This document shows positions 54,058 through 63,444 of a stretch of DNA of 64,000 nucleotides, piece by piece (position 1 is the first letter of the stretch; each line of letters opens with the position of its first letter). This DNA is from Roseitalea sp. MMSF_3546 (GTDB lineage Bacteria; Pseudomonadota; Alphaproteobacteria; Rhizobiales; Rhizobiaceae). The stretch spans positions 78,671 to 142,670 of the forward strand of contig NZ_JASHKB010000010.1 of the NCBI RefSeq assembly GCF_030732865.1, in the 5' to 3' direction. Made by a program: the position numbers and the translations under genes. The notes beneath the pieces were generated by a model. The model saw only the letters and a list, made by a program, of their open reading frames with translations. It searched no databases and was not told where the DNA came from.

Positions 54058-54326
54058 TGGAGGGCGGCGCCGACATCCCCGGCTTCACCGCGCCGGTCCA
54101 CCGAGCGCTGATCGAGCCGATCCTGCTCGGCGGCGCGCCTCGGGCGATCGCCATCGCCAACGGCACGCTGGCGGCCGCCGTCGGCCTGGGGCTCCGGCTC
54201 TGGATCGTCGGCCTGCTGCTCTGGCTGGTCGGGCATCTCCTGGCCGTCTGGGCGGCCAAGCGTGACCCGGACATCGTCGACGTCACGCGCCGGCATCTGC
54301 GCTTCCCGACCTGGTTCGAGGCGTGA
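54057..54326 (+). CDS. trbD: TrbD (VirB3-like)
   Basis: The 89-residue inner-membrane protein has two hydrophobic segments (AIANGTLAAAVGLGLRLWI and LLLWLVGHLLAVWAAK) and the VirB3-type start with PVHRALIEPILLGGAPR. It works with the TrbE ATPase in the channel. The C-terminal DPDIVDVTRRHLRFPTWF is conserved in the family. It ends 4 bases before trbE. Confidence 0.9.
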   Translation: MEGGADIPGFTAPVHRALIEPILLGGAPRAIAIANGTLAAAVGLGLRLWIVGLLLWLVGHLLAVWAAKRDPDIVDVTRRHLRFPTWFEA

Positions 54327-54330
54327 GCCG

Positions 54331-56802
54331 ATGATGCGTCTCGCCGAATATCGCTCCAAAGCTTCGAAGCTCGCCGACTTCCTCCCCTGGGCGGCGCTGA
54401 TCGCTGAGGGCGTCGTCCTCAACAAGGACGGCAGTCTTCAGCGCACGGCGCAATTTCGGGGACCCGATCTCGACTCCGCGACACCGGCCGAGCTGGTCGC
54501 CACGGCCGGCCGGCTCAACAGCGCCTTCCGCCGGCTCGGATCGGGATGGGCGGTGTTCGTCGAAGCACAACGCGTGCCCGCACGCGACTATCCACTCTCG
54601 GAATTTCCCGATCCTGTTTCGGCTCTCGTCGACGCCGAACGTCGCGCGCAATTCGAAGAAGCCGGTTCGCATTTCGAGAGCGCATATTTCCTGACGCTGG
54701 TCTGGATGCCGCCGGCCGACGATACGAGCCGCGCAGAGCGCTGGCTCTATGAGGGCGCGGAAAACGGCGGCGCCGATCCGCGCGAGCACCTGACCAGCTT
54801 CATCGGCCGCACAGATAGCTTGCTCGGGCTGCTCGACGGTTTCATGCCGGCGGCGGCGTGGCTCTCCGACGAAGAGACGCTGACCTATCTGCATTCGACG
54901 ATCTCGACGCACCGCCAGCGCGTGCGCGTCCCCGAGACGCCGATGTATCTCGACGCGCTGCTCGCCGATTGCGGTCTCGTCGGCGGTCTGGCGCCGCGAT
55001 TGGGCGAGACGCATCTCAAGACGCTGACGATCGTCGGCTTTCCGACCGCGACATGGCCGGGCCTGCTCGACGAGCTCAATGGTCAGGCTTTCGAGTATCG
55101 CTGGGCGACCCGCGCCATCTGCCTCGACAAGACCGACGCGGCCAAGCTCTTCACCCGCATCCGCCGGCAATGGTTCGCCAAGCGAAAGGGCATCGCCGCG
55201 ATCCTCAAGGAGGTGATGACCAACGAAGCCTCGACGCTCATGGACTCCGACGCCGCCAACAAGGCGGTCGATGCGGACGAAGCGTTGCAGGAACTCGGGT
55301 CGGACATCGTCGGCGCCGCTTACGTCACCGCCACCGCGACCGTGTGGGATGAGGACGAACGCCGCGCCGAAGCCAAACTGAAAGCCGTCGAGAAGATCGT
55401 CCAGGGTCGCGACTTCACCTGCATGGCGGAAACCCTCAACGCGGTCGAAGCCTGGCTCGGATCGCTGCCGGGCCATCTCTACGCCAATGTGCGCCAGCCG
55501 CCGATCTCCACCCTGAACCTCGCCCACATGATCCCGCTCTCGGCGGTCTGGGCCGGGCCGGCGCACAACGACCATCTCGATGGACCGCCGCTGTTCTTCG
55601 CCGATACGGAGGGCGCCACGCCGTTCCGCTTCTCCACCCATGTTGGCGATGTCGGCCATACGCTGATCGTCGGACCTACGGGCACGGGCAAGAGCGTCCT
55701 CCTGGCCCTCATGGCGTTGCAGTTCCGGCGGTATCCGGGCGCCCAAGTCTTCGCTTTCGATTTTGGGGGGTCGATCCGCTGCGCGACGCTCGCCATGGGC
55801 GGCGACTTCGAAGATCTCGCGGGCGCGCTCTCCGAGGCCGAGGATGCGGTCTCGCTGCAGCCGCTCGCCCGAATCGACGACGCGGCCGAACGGAGCTGGG
55901 CGCAGGACTGGCTCGCCGGTCTGCTTGGGCGCGAAGGGGTGACGATTGATCCGGGTGCCAAGGATCACCTCTGGTCGGCTTTGACCTCGCTCGCTTCCGC
56001 GCCAGTCGAGGAACGCACGCTGACGGGTTTGTCCGTCCTTTTGCAATCGCAGGACCTCAAACGCGCGCTGCAACCCTATTGCATCGGCGGGCCGTTCGGC
56101 CGGTTGCTCGACGCCGAGCATGAGGCGTTGGGCGCCGCCGATGTGCAGGCGTTCGAGACCGAAGGGCTGATTGGCACGGCTGCGGCCCCGGCTGTTCTCG
56201 CCTATCTCTTCCACTGCATTGAGGGCCGTCTCGACGGACGGCCGAGCCTGATCATCGTCGATGAAGGCTGGCTCGCCCTCGACGACGCCACCTTCGGCGG
56301 CCAGCTCAAGGAATGGCTGAAGACGCTGCGCAAGAAGAACGCCAGCGTCGTCTTCGCCACCCAGTCGCTGTCCGACGTGGACGGATCGAATATCGCCCCG
56401 GCGATCATCGAAAGCTGTCCCACCCGAGTGTTCCTGCCGAACGAACGCGCCTTCGAGCCGCAGATCGCGGCGATCTATAGGCGCTTCGGGCTCAACGACC
56501 GGCAGATCGAGATCCTCGCCCGCGCGACGCCGAAGCGCGACTACTACGCCCAATCCCGGCGCGGCAACCGGCTGTTCGAACTCGGCCTCGGCGAAGTCGC
56601 GCTCGCCTTCACGGCCGCGTCTTCCAAGACCGATCACAACGCCATCACCGAAGTGCTCACCGAGCATGGGTCAGGCGGCTTCGCCGCCGCCTGGCTCCAG
56701 CGTCGCGGCCTCGACTGGGCCGCCGAGCTTCTGGCCTCGAGTGAATACGCCGAAACAACCTCCGCCGAACCTGCCACCCAAGAGAAGGAGACCCGACCAT
56801 GA
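54331..56802 (+). CDS. trbE: TrbE, conjugal transfer ATPase (VirB4 family)
   Basis: The 823-residue VirB4-type ATPase is the main energiser of the secretion channel. Walker A is VGPTGTGKSV (about residue 446) and Walker B LIIVDEGWLAL (about 640). The CagE/TrbE N-terminal domain starts RLAEYRSKASKLADFLPWA. The ATG at 54331 is used (an ATG directly follows). It overlaps trbJ by 4 bases. No frameshift or truncation is seen. Confidence 0.95.
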   Translation: MMRLAEYRSKASKLADFLPWAALIAEGVVLNKDGSLQRTAQFRGPDLDSATPAELVATAGRLNSAFRRLGSGWAVFVEAQRVPARDYPLSEFPDPVSALVDAERRAQFEEAGSHFESAYFLTLVWMPPADDTSRAERWLYEGAENGGADPREHLTSFIGRTDSLLGLLDGFMPAAAWLSDEETLTYLHSTISTHRQRVRVPETPMYLDALLADCGLVGGLAPRLGETHLKTLTIVGFPTATWPGLLDELNGQAFEYRWATRAICLDKTDAAKLFTRIRRQWFAKRKGIAAILKEVMTNEASTLMDSDAANKAVDADEALQELGSDIVGAAYVTATATVWDEDERRAEAKLKAVEKIVQGRDFTCMAETLNAVEAWLGSLPGHLYANVRQPPISTLNLAHMIPLSAVWAGPAHNDHLDGPPLFFADTEGATPFRFSTHVGDVGHTLIVGPTGTGKSVLLALMALQFRRYPGAQVFAFDFGGSIRCATLAMGGDFEDLAGALSEAEDAVSLQPLARIDDAAERSWAQDWLAGLLGREGVTIDPGAKDHLWSALTSLASAPVEERTLTGLSVLLQSQDLKRALQPYCIGGPFGRLLDAEHEALGAADVQAFETEGLIGTAAAPAVLAYLFHCIEGRLDGRPSLIIVDEGWLALDDATFGGQLKEWLKTLRKKNASVVFATQSLSDVDGSNIAPAIIESCPTRVFLPNERAFEPQIAAIYRRFGLNDRQIEILARATPKRDYYAQSRRGNRLFELGLGEVALAFTAASSKTDHNAITEVLTEHGSGGFAAAWLQRRGLDWAAELLASSEYAETTSAEPATQEKETRP

Positions 56803-57554
56803 CCTCTCAACGCCTGCGCGGCGCGCTGCTTGCCGCCGCCGCCTTCACCCTGCCGATCGCCGGCGTATCGACGCTCTCGGCGCCGCCGGCCTACGCCATC
56901 CCTGTCTTCGACTCCGCCAACTACGCGCAGAACATCCTCCAGGCCGCCCGCGCGCTCGAACAGATCAACAATCAGATCACGCAGCTTCAGAACGAGGCGC
57001 AGATGCTGATCAACCAGGCGCGCAACCTGGCGAGCCTGCCCCATTCGTCGCTCGCTGAGCTGCAGGCCTCCGTTCAGCGCACGCAGCAACTTCTTGGAGA
57101 GGCGCAGCGCATCGCGCACGATGTCGCCGACATCGAGCGCGCCTTCTCTGAACGCTACGGCGATGCGGCCGCGGCCGGCGATCATGATGCGATGGTCCAG
57201 GGCGCCCGGGAGCGCTGGGCCGACACCGTCGCTTCGTTCGAGGACGCGCTGCGCGTTCAGGCCGGCGTCGTCGGCAATATCGAGGACGCCCGCGCCGAGA
57301 TGCAGGCGCTCGTCGCCGAGAGCCAGGGCGCGACCGGCGCGCTGCAGGCCGCCCAGGCCGGCAATCAGCTTCTCGCCCTGCAATCAACGCAGATCGCCGA
57401 CCTCACCGCCGCCATCGCCGCGCAGAACCGCGCCCAGGCGCTCGAAGCCGCGCGGCGCGCATCGGCCGAGGCCCAAGCGCGCGAGAATCTCAGCCAGTTC
57501 CTCGACTACGGTACGGGCTACGAGCCCACGACCGTCCGGATGTTCGGGGGCTGA
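56799..57554 (+). CDS. trbJ: TrbJ (VirB5-like)
   Basis: The 251-residue secreted protein has a signal peptide ending AYA, then IPVFDSANYAQNILQAA and a long, nearly all-helical region rich in Ala, Gln and Glu. TrbJ is thought to sit at the pilus tip, like VirB5, and to contact the recipient. It is intact. The next gene begins 2 bases after its stop. Confidence 0.9.
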   Translation: MTSQRLRGALLAAAAFTLPIAGVSTLSAPPAYAIPVFDSANYAQNILQAARALEQINNQITQLQNEAQMLINQARNLASLPHSSLAELQASVQRTQQLLGEAQRIAHDVADIERAFSERYGDAAAAGDHDAMVQGARERWADTVASFEDALRVQAGVVGNIEDARAEMQALVAESQGATGALQAAQAGNQLLALQSTQIADLTAAIAAQNRAQALEAARRASAEAQARENLSQFLDYGTGYEPTTVRMFGG

Positions 57555-57556
57555 GG

Positions 57557-57841
57557 GTGCGCGCCGGCCCCGACACGATCCTGCGGCTGATCGCCATCGG
57601 CATGGGCGGGATCGCGGCGCTCATGGCCGCGATCGAACTCACCGACAGCGCGACGCCGCCATCCGGTCGGGCGCCGGCGACGCTCGAAGGCGATCCGCTG
57701 CGCGCGGAACTCATGCGCTGCCGCGCGATCAAGCCGGAAGACCTCGCAACCGACACCGTCTGTCAGGCGGCTTGGGCCGAGAACCGCCGCCCCTTCTTCA
57801 CGCCGACGCGCGAGGCCGGCGACGGCAGGGACGAGGAGTAG
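57557..57841 (+). CDS. TrbK-alt, putative entry exclusion protein
   Basis: The 94-residue protein has one N-terminal membrane helix (TILRLIAIGMGGIAALMAA) and a small domain with two cysteines (MRCRAIKPEDLATDTVCQAAW). This is the pattern of the alternative TrbK family. It probably prevents transfer into cells that already carry the element. The start is GTG at 57557, between trbJ and trbL, the usual place. Confidence 0.85.
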   Translation: MRAGPDTILRLIAIGMGGIAALMAAIELTDSATPPSGRAPATLEGDPLRAELMRCRAIKPEDLATDTVCQAAWAENRRPFFTPTREAGDGRDEE

Positions 57842-57845
57842 GAAA

Positions 57846-59144
57846 ATGGAGGGCGTGGGCGTCATTGATCGTTTTCTGGATGTCTTCACGTCCTACATCG
57901 ACTCAGGCTTCGGGCTTCTGGGCGGTGACGTCGCGTTTCTGGCGACGACGCTGATCGTCATCGACGTGACGCTGGCGGCGCTGTTCTGGGCGTGGGGCGC
58001 GGACGACGACATCATCGCGCGGCTCGTCAAGAAGACGCTCTTCGTCGGCATCTTCGCCTTCATCATCGGCAACTGGAACGTCCTGGCGCGCATCGTCTTC
58101 GAGAGCTTCGCCGGTCTCGGCCTGATCGCGTCCGGCGGCGGATTGTCCTCAGGCGAATTGCTCCAGCCCGGCCGAATCGCCCAAGTGGGTCTCGACGCCG
58201 GACGGCCGCTGCTCGAAGCCATCGGCGAACTGATGGGCTTCGTCTCCTTCTTCGAGAACTTCATCCAGATCGCGATCCTCATGTTCGCCTGGGTGATCGT
58301 CCTGCTCTCCTTCTTCATCCTGGCGATCCAGCTCTTCGTCACCCTGATCGAATTCAAACTGGCGACGCTCGCCGGATTCGTGCTCGTGCCCTTCGGCCTG
58401 TTCGGCAAGACCGCCTTCATGGCCGAGCGGGTGCTTGGTCTGGTCATCTCCTCGGGCGTGAAGGTCCTGGTGCTCGCGGTCATCGTGGGGATCGGCTCGA
58501 CCATCTTCGGCGAGTTCACCGCCGGCTTCAGCGGCGAGCCGACCATCGAGGACGCCATGGCCGTCGTGCTCGCCGCGCTTTCGCTGCTCGCGCTCGGGAT
58601 CTTCGGCCCCGGTATCGCCAACGGCATCGTCTCCGGCGGGCCGCAGCTCGGCGCCGGCGCCGCGGTGGGCACGGGTCTCGCGGCGGGCGGTCTCGCTGTT
58701 GGCGGCGCCATGGCGGGCGGCATGGCCGCCGGAGCGGTTGGAGCAGGCGCGCGTGGGGCGGCTGCTGTCGCCGGCGGCGCTTCGACCGCTTACCGCCTCG
58801 GCAGTTCTGGCGCTGGCGGCGGCGCATCCGGGGTCGCCGCTGGTCTCGCAAACGTCGGCAGGGCCGGGATGAGCGCAGTCGTCAGCCCGCTGAAGCGGGC
58901 CATGTCCGACAGTTATCAGGCCGGATCGCGGGCCGCCTTCGCCGCGACCGGCGGCAAGTTCTCGAACACGCCGGAGATGCCAGCGTCCGCCCCAGGGACG
59001 TCAAATGACGGCCCGCCCGCGTGGGCGCGGCGTCTCAAGCGCCAGCAAGCCATGCACCACGGCGTCGCCACGGCCGCCCATGTCGTTCGCTCGGGCGACC
59101 ATGGCGGCGCGGGCACGTCGGTCAGTCTCTCGGAGAAACCATGA
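57846..59144 (+). CDS. trbL: TrbL (VirB6-like)
   Basis: The 432-residue polytopic inner-membrane protein has about six helices between residues 20 and 290, for example FLATTLIVIDVTLAALFW and ILMFAWVIVLLSFFILAIQLF. A Gly/Ala-rich region (about 255-330) and a soluble tail follow. It forms part of the channel through the inner membrane. The low-complexity region is normal for this family. It overlaps trbF by 4 bases. Confidence 0.92.
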   Translation: MEGVGVIDRFLDVFTSYIDSGFGLLGGDVAFLATTLIVIDVTLAALFWAWGADDDIIARLVKKTLFVGIFAFIIGNWNVLARIVFESFAGLGLIASGGGLSSGELLQPGRIAQVGLDAGRPLLEAIGELMGFVSFFENFIQIAILMFAWVIVLLSFFILAIQLFVTLIEFKLATLAGFVLVPFGLFGKTAFMAERVLGLVISSGVKVLVLAVIVGIGSTIFGEFTAGFSGEPTIEDAMAVVLAALSLLALGIFGPGIANGIVSGGPQLGAGAAVGTGLAAGGLAVGGAMAGGMAAGAVGAGARGAAAVAGGASTAYRLGSSGAGGGASGVAAGLANVGRAGMSAVVSPLKRAMSDSYQAGSRAAFAATGGKFSNTPEMPASAPGTSNDGPPAWARRLKRQQAMHHGVATAAHVVRSGDHGGAGTSVSLSEKP

Positions 59145-59830
59145 GCCTCTTCAAACGCCCCAGCGTCCGCTACGCCACGAGGCCCGAGCCGGTCACGCCC
59201 TATCAGAAGGCCGCGCAAGCCTGGGACGAGCGGATCGGCTCGGCGCGGGTTCAAGCGCGCAACTGGCGGCTCATGGCCTTCTGCTGCCTCGCGCTCTCGG
59301 GTGGACTCGCCGTCGCGCTGGTATGGCAATCGACGCAAGGGACCATCGTCCCTTATGTCGTCGAGGTCGACGAGCTGGGACAGGCCCAAGCCGTGGCGCC
59401 CGCAACCGCTGACTACCGGCCAACCGATCCGCAGATCGCCTTCCACCTGGCCCGCTTCATCGAGAACGTCCGGCAGGTCCCGGCCGATCCGATCGTGCTG
59501 CGGCAGAACTGGCTGCGCGCCTACGACTTCACCACCGATCGCGGCGCCCTGGCGCTTAACGACTACGCCCGCGTCAACGATCCCTTCGCGCGCGTCGGCC
59601 AGACGCAGATCTCCGTCGAGGTCTCCAGCGTCATCCGCGCCTCCGACAACAGTTTTCGCGTCGCCTGGATCGAGCGCCGCTATGAGAACGGCCAGCTCGC
59701 CGTCACCGAGCGCTGGACGGCGATCCTCACCATCGCGATCCAGCCGCCGCGCGACGCAGAGCGCCTGCGCAGCAATCCGCTCGGCATTTTCGTTCACGCC
59801 ATCAACTGGTCACGGGAGAGCGCCCAATGA
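59141..59830 (+). CDS. trbF: TrbF (VirB8-like)
   Basis: The 229-residue protein has one membrane helix (about 44-62, LMAFCCLALSGGLAVALVW) and a periplasmic NTF2-like domain. The latter starts TIVPYVVEVDELGQA and ends GIFVHAINWSRE. It nucleates channel assembly. The ATG at 59141 lies within the trbL stop (ATGA). The frame upstream of it belongs to trbL's other frame and is not used. Confidence 0.93.
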   Translation: MSLFKRPSVRYATRPEPVTPYQKAAQAWDERIGSARVQARNWRLMAFCCLALSGGLAVALVWQSTQGTIVPYVVEVDELGQAQAVAPATADYRPTDPQIAFHLARFIENVRQVPADPIVLRQNWLRAYDFTTDRGALALNDYARVNDPFARVGQTQISVEVSSVIRASDNSFRVAWIERRYENGQLAVTERWTAILTIAIQPPRDAERLRSNPLGIFVHAINWSRESAQ

Positions 59831-60849
59831 GAAACACGAACCTACGCTCGGCGGCGCTTCCGGCGATCCTGCTTGCAGCAACGGTGCTGTCCGGATGTTC
59901 CACGTTCCGGCCGCCCCAGATCGAGTATGACGAACCGCCCATCGAGGCGACGCTTCTGCCCGAACCCGCCCGCCCGGTCGAAGTGGTCGAGCGGCCGGTC
60001 CCTCTGCCGCTGCCCGGACAGCTCATGTCGGTCGAGGACGGCGGACCGCTCGCCGAAGCCGGCGAGCCGCCCGAGCGGATCGAAGAGGCCAATGCCGCAG
60101 CCCGCATAGAACCTGTGCGCGACGGTTTCATCAACGCTGTGCAGCTCTATCCCTACAGCGCCGGGGCGCTCTATCAGGTCTACTCATCCCCCGGACAGGT
60201 TACTGACATCGCCCTCCAGCCCGGCGAAAGCCTCGTCGGCAACGGTCCGATCGCGGCCGGCGACACGGCCCGCTGGATCATCGGCGACACGATCAGCGGC
60301 GCCGGCGACACGCAGCGCACGCACATCCTCGTCAAGCCGACCCGGCCAGACATTGTCACGAATCTCGTCATCAATACCGACCGCCGGACCTATCATCTGG
60401 AGCTTCGCGCGCATCCGAGCGCCTATATGGCGTCGGTGTCCTGGCGCTACCCGGAAGACGAGTTGATCGCACTGCGTCGCGGCAACGCCGACGCCGAGGC
60501 GGCGCTGCCTATCGGTCGCGACGTCGCCCTCGATAGTCTCCGGTTCCGCTACCGGATCGAAGGCGACCGGCCGCCCTGGCGCCCGCGCCGCGCCTTCGAC
60601 GACGGAAGGCAGGTCTTCATCGAGTTCCCGCGCGGCGTCGGTCAGGGCGAGATGCCGCCGCTCTTCATCATCGGACCGGAAGGCGAAGGCCAGCTCGTCA
60701 ATTACCGCATCCGCCGCAACTACATCATCGTCGACCGTCTGTTCGCCGCCGCCGAACTGCGTCTCGGCGATCGTCAGCAGGTGGTGCGCATCGTCCGCAC
60801 CGACGGCGTGCGGCGCGCGCCGCACCGCCATGACGGAGCGGACTCATGA
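59827..60849 (+). CDS. trbG: TrbG (VirB9-like) lipoprotein
   Basis: The 340-residue outer-membrane-complex protein has a lipoprotein signal ending VLSGC (Cys24). The VirB9-type domain follows: DGFINAVQLYPYSAGALYQV, then DIALQPGESL and RTHILVKPTRPDIVTNLVI. A Pro-rich linker (about 35-65) precedes it. It may also take the VirB7 role because it is lipidated. It overlaps both neighbours by 4 bases. Confidence 0.93.
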   Translation: MRNTNLRSAALPAILLAATVLSGCSTFRPPQIEYDEPPIEATLLPEPARPVEVVERPVPLPLPGQLMSVEDGGPLAEAGEPPERIEEANAAARIEPVRDGFINAVQLYPYSAGALYQVYSSPGQVTDIALQPGESLVGNGPIAAGDTARWIIGDTISGAGDTQRTHILVKPTRPDIVTNLVINTDRRTYHLELRAHPSAYMASVSWRYPEDELIALRRGNADAEAALPIGRDVALDSLRFRYRIEGDRPPWRPRRAFDDGRQVFIEFPRGVGQGEMPPLFIIGPEGEGQLVNYRIRRNYIIVDRLFAAAELRLGDRQQVVRIVRTDGVRRAPHRHDGADS

Positions 60850-62063
60850 GCGAGTCTGGCGACGGCCGGGACGAGAAGGAGATCCGGCCTGGCCCGCGTC
60901 CCGAAACGGACATCGCGGCCGAGCTGCGCCTGCGGCCGGATCCGCCGCGCGTCATACGTCTGTCCCGCAAAACGCTCGGCGTCCTCGCCGCCGTCGGCGG
61001 CCTGAGCCTCGGTGCGATCCTGATCGTCGCTCTGCAGGACCCGAAGCGCGGCGACGGACCGGCGGAGCTCTTCAACACCGAACGCGTTCCGACCGCCGAT
61101 GAGCTGCTGTCGCTGCCGGAGGATTACAGCCAGGTCCCGCAGCTTGGCCCGCCGCTGCCCGGAGAGCTCGGGCGGCCGGTGCTGGCGGCGCGCGAGCGCG
61201 GCGAGCCGGTTCCGGTCGCGCCGGTCGCCCCTGGTCCCGCCATGGACCCGGAAGAGCAGATGCGCTTGCAGGAGCAGGAGGCGGCGCGCCTCAGCCGGCT
61301 GTTCCATGACGCCAGCACCGCCGAAAGCGACGGCCTGCTGGACGCCGCAACGCCGACCGGCCCGCAGATCGATCCGCAGACAGTGTTTCCAAAGGTTGCG
61401 CAGTCTGGTCCGGAGCCCGACGCCGTCGAACAGCGACAAGCGTTTCTCACCCAGCCCGTCGACAGGCGCACGATCAGCGGCGAGCGTCTCACCGATCCGG
61501 TCAGCCCTTACGTGCTCCAGGCCGGCTCCGTGATCCCGGCCGCGCTTGTCACCGGCCTGCGCTCCGATCTGCCCGGCCAGATCACCGCCCAGGTCACACA
61601 ACATATCTATGACAGCCCGACCGGGCGCTTCCTGCTGGTCCCGCAAGGCGCGCGGCTCATCGGCGAATATGACAGCCGGGTCGCCTTCGGCCAGCGTCGC
61701 GTGCTCCTGGTCTGGACCCGGATGATCCTGCCCAACGGACGCTCCATCGTCTTGGAACGCCAGCCCGGCGCCGATGAAGCCGGTTACGCCGGGCTCGAGG
61801 ACGGCGTCGACTATCACTGGGGCCAGCTCCTGCGCGCCGCCGGGCTCGCGACCATCCTCAATATCGGTCTGGAGCTCGGCCAAGACGATGACAACGAAAT
61901 CGCCGAGGCGATCCGCGACGGCGCCCAAGACACGGTCGGCCGCGCCGGCGACGAGATCGTCCGCCGTCAGCTCACCGTACCCCCGACCCTGACCATCCGC
62001 CCCGGTTTCCCGGTCCGGGTCATGGTCACCCGCGACCTGATCCTCGAACCCTATGAAAGCTGA
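60846..62063 (+). CDS. trbI: TrbI (VirB10-like)
   Basis: The 405-residue protein spans the envelope. The cytoplasmic N-terminus (about 40 residues) precedes a helix (LGVLAAVGGLSLGAILIVAL). A Pro/Glu-rich periplasmic linker and the C-terminal VirB10 barrel follow (VLQAGSVIPAALVTGLRSDL, then LVPQGARLIGEYDS and NIGLELGQD). It couples ATP-driven change in the inner membrane to the outer channel. It is intact. Confidence 0.94.
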   Translation: MSESGDGRDEKEIRPGPRPETDIAAELRLRPDPPRVIRLSRKTLGVLAAVGGLSLGAILIVALQDPKRGDGPAELFNTERVPTADELLSLPEDYSQVPQLGPPLPGELGRPVLAARERGEPVPVAPVAPGPAMDPEEQMRLQEQEAARLSRLFHDASTAESDGLLDAATPTGPQIDPQTVFPKVAQSGPEPDAVEQRQAFLTQPVDRRTISGERLTDPVSPYVLQAGSVIPAALVTGLRSDLPGQITAQVTQHIYDSPTGRFLLVPQGARLIGEYDSRVAFGQRRVLLVWTRMILPNGRSIVLERQPGADEAGYAGLEDGVDYHWGQLLRAAGLATILNIGLELGQDDDNEIAEAIRDGAQDTVGRAGDEIVRRQLTVPPTLTIRPGFPVRVMVTRDLILEPYES

Positions 62064-62066
62064 TCG

Positions 62067-62324
62067 ATGACGAAACTGAAACTTGGACCCATTCCCGACG
62101 ACAAGCCGGTCAAGATCACATTGGACCTGCCGGCCGGCGTTCACCGCGATCTTGTCGCCTATGGGGAAGCGCTCGCCCGCGAGACTGGCCAGACCCACGA
62201 ACCCGCCAAGCTGATCGCGCCCATGCTGGCGCGCTTCATGGCGACGGATCGGGCCTTTGCGAAGCTGCGGAAGGAGAAGCGTTCCGTTTCGCGTGGACCC
62301 GCGCCAGGCTCACAAAGCGCCTGA
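62067..62324 (+). CDS. DUF2274 protein (end of trb operon)
   Basis: The 85-residue protein starts MTKLKLGPIPDDKPVKITLD and has an RDLVAYGEALARETGQ helix. It is DUF2274, which regularly follows trbI. The last 20 or so residues (RGPAPGSQSA) do not look like the family and overlap the end of the convergent LysR gene by 89 bases. The original 3' end may have been replaced when the LysR block inserted. Confidence 0.87.
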   Translation: MTKLKLGPIPDDKPVKITLDLPAGVHRDLVAYGEALARETGQTHEPAKLIAPMLARFMATDRAFAKLRKEKRSVSRGPAPGSQSA

Positions 62325-63210
62325 GCGCCGGGTTGTCGTTGTCGGGGCGCCAAGCCAATGAGAACGGCACTCGTTCATCTTCGTCGCCGATTGGAACGAA
62401 TTTCACGTTCGGATAGCGGACGCCCCGCCAGTGATCAGCGACCAGACTGACCCCGAGCCCGAGACCAACAAGGTTCATGATACCCTCGCGGCCAAGCCTG
62501 TGACGGGTCACATGGAGCCGTCGTCCCAGCCGCGCTAATCGGCGAATTAGGTAGTCGTGAATCTCCGGGCCCGGCTCGGTCGCGCTGACAAGGAAATGCG
62601 CCTCCCTGACTTCGTCCCAAGCCAGGCGGCTTCGCTCCGCAAGCAGGCCTTCGTCATGCAGAGCGATGTAGATTGGTTCTTCGATCAGCAAGGCGCTGTC
62701 ACCGTGGACTTCTGGAAACTCGCCAGACGCAATTACAACGTCCAATTGCCGGTGGCTGAGTAATGTCAACAGCTCGCCTCGCTCGGATTCGACAAATCCG
62801 ATATTCACCCCTGGATGATTGGCTGCGTACTCGGCGACAACGTCCCGAAGCGCTCCCCGCGACAGAGATGCGATCATGCCTACATTGAGCGTGCCATCTC
62901 CGCCCATCCCTGCAGCATGGGCGGTGTCGACTGCATGATGCAAATCGTTGAAAACCGAACGCGCACGCGCTGCGAAAGACGACCCGGCCCGGGTCAGGCG
63001 AGCGCCCGTGGGACGTCGTTCGAACAGCGATACTCCGAGCGCATTCTCAAGTTTTTGCACTCGGCGGGAGACTGCCGATTGACCGAGATTGAGATGGAGC
63101 GCTGATTGACGGAAACTTCCGATCTCGGCGACTGCAAGCAAGACCTTGAGATCCTGGAACTCCAAGCGCTCCACGGTGATATTCTGCTCAGTGTGCCGTT
63201 TTCTCGACAT
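62236..63210 (-). CDS. LysR-type regulator at the right of the transfer region
   Basis: The 324-residue LysR regulator has the winged helix LEFQDLKVLLAVAEIGSFRQ with LGQSAVSRRVQKLENALG. The co-inducer domain includes GTLNVGMIASLSRGALRD and VGLGLGVSLVADHW. The start at 63210 puts a 16-residue basic leader before the HTH. It is read toward the trb genes and its 3' end overlaps DUF2274. The target is unknown; no metabolic gene is beside it in the window. The next gene upstream ends 11 bases from its start, so it may be co-transcribed with the DUF2905 gene. Confidence 0.88.
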   Translation of the reverse strand: MSRKRHTEQNITVERLEFQDLKVLLAVAEIGSFRQSALHLNLGQSAVSRRVQKLENALGVSLFERRPTGARLTRAGSSFAARARSVFNDLHHAVDTAHAAGMGGDGTLNVGMIASLSRGALRDVVAEYAANHPGVNIGFVESERGELLTLLSHRQLDVVIASGEFPEVHGDSALLIEEPIYIALHDEGLLAERSRLAWDEVREAHFLVSATEPGPEIHDYLIRRLARLGRRLHVTRHRLGREGIMNLVGLGLGVSLVADHWRGVRYPNVKFVPIGDEDERVPFSLAWRPDNDNPALRRFVSLARVHAKRNASPSAASQRPDPSP

Positions 63211-63221
63211 TTGCGATTCTC

Positions 63222-63428
63222 TCAGCGTCCGAGGAACCACAAGATCGCGCTCAACACCACACTGATCACGAGCGAAGTCACGATAGGTATGTAGACGCGC
63301 ATGGTCTCGCGCTCGATGACGATATCTCCAGGCAGGCGGCCGAGTCCGAGCTTCGACAGCCACGGCCACAACAGCCCGGCAACGACGAGCACAACGCCCA
63401 GGGTTACGAGAACGCGGCCGATCTCCAT
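63222..63428 (-). CDS. DUF2905 small membrane protein
   Basis: The 68-residue protein has two membrane helices (VLVTLGVVLVVAGLLWPWL and IVTSLVISVVLSAILWFL) joined by GLGRLPGDIVIER. The conserved LPGDI loop identifies DUF2905. Function is unknown. It lies between the PsiE-like and LysR genes on the same strand. Confidence 0.85.
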   Translation of the reverse strand: MEIGRVLVTLGVVLVVAGLLWPWLSKLGLGRLPGDIVIERETMRVYIPIVTSLVISVVLSAILWFLGR

Positions 63429-63444
63429 TGCACTGTATCCATCA

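Noticed and set aside
54283..56667. Long open frame on the minus strand opposite trbE
   Set aside because: Same reason: Arg/Gly-rich shadow translation. TrbE has intact Walker motifs on the plus strand.
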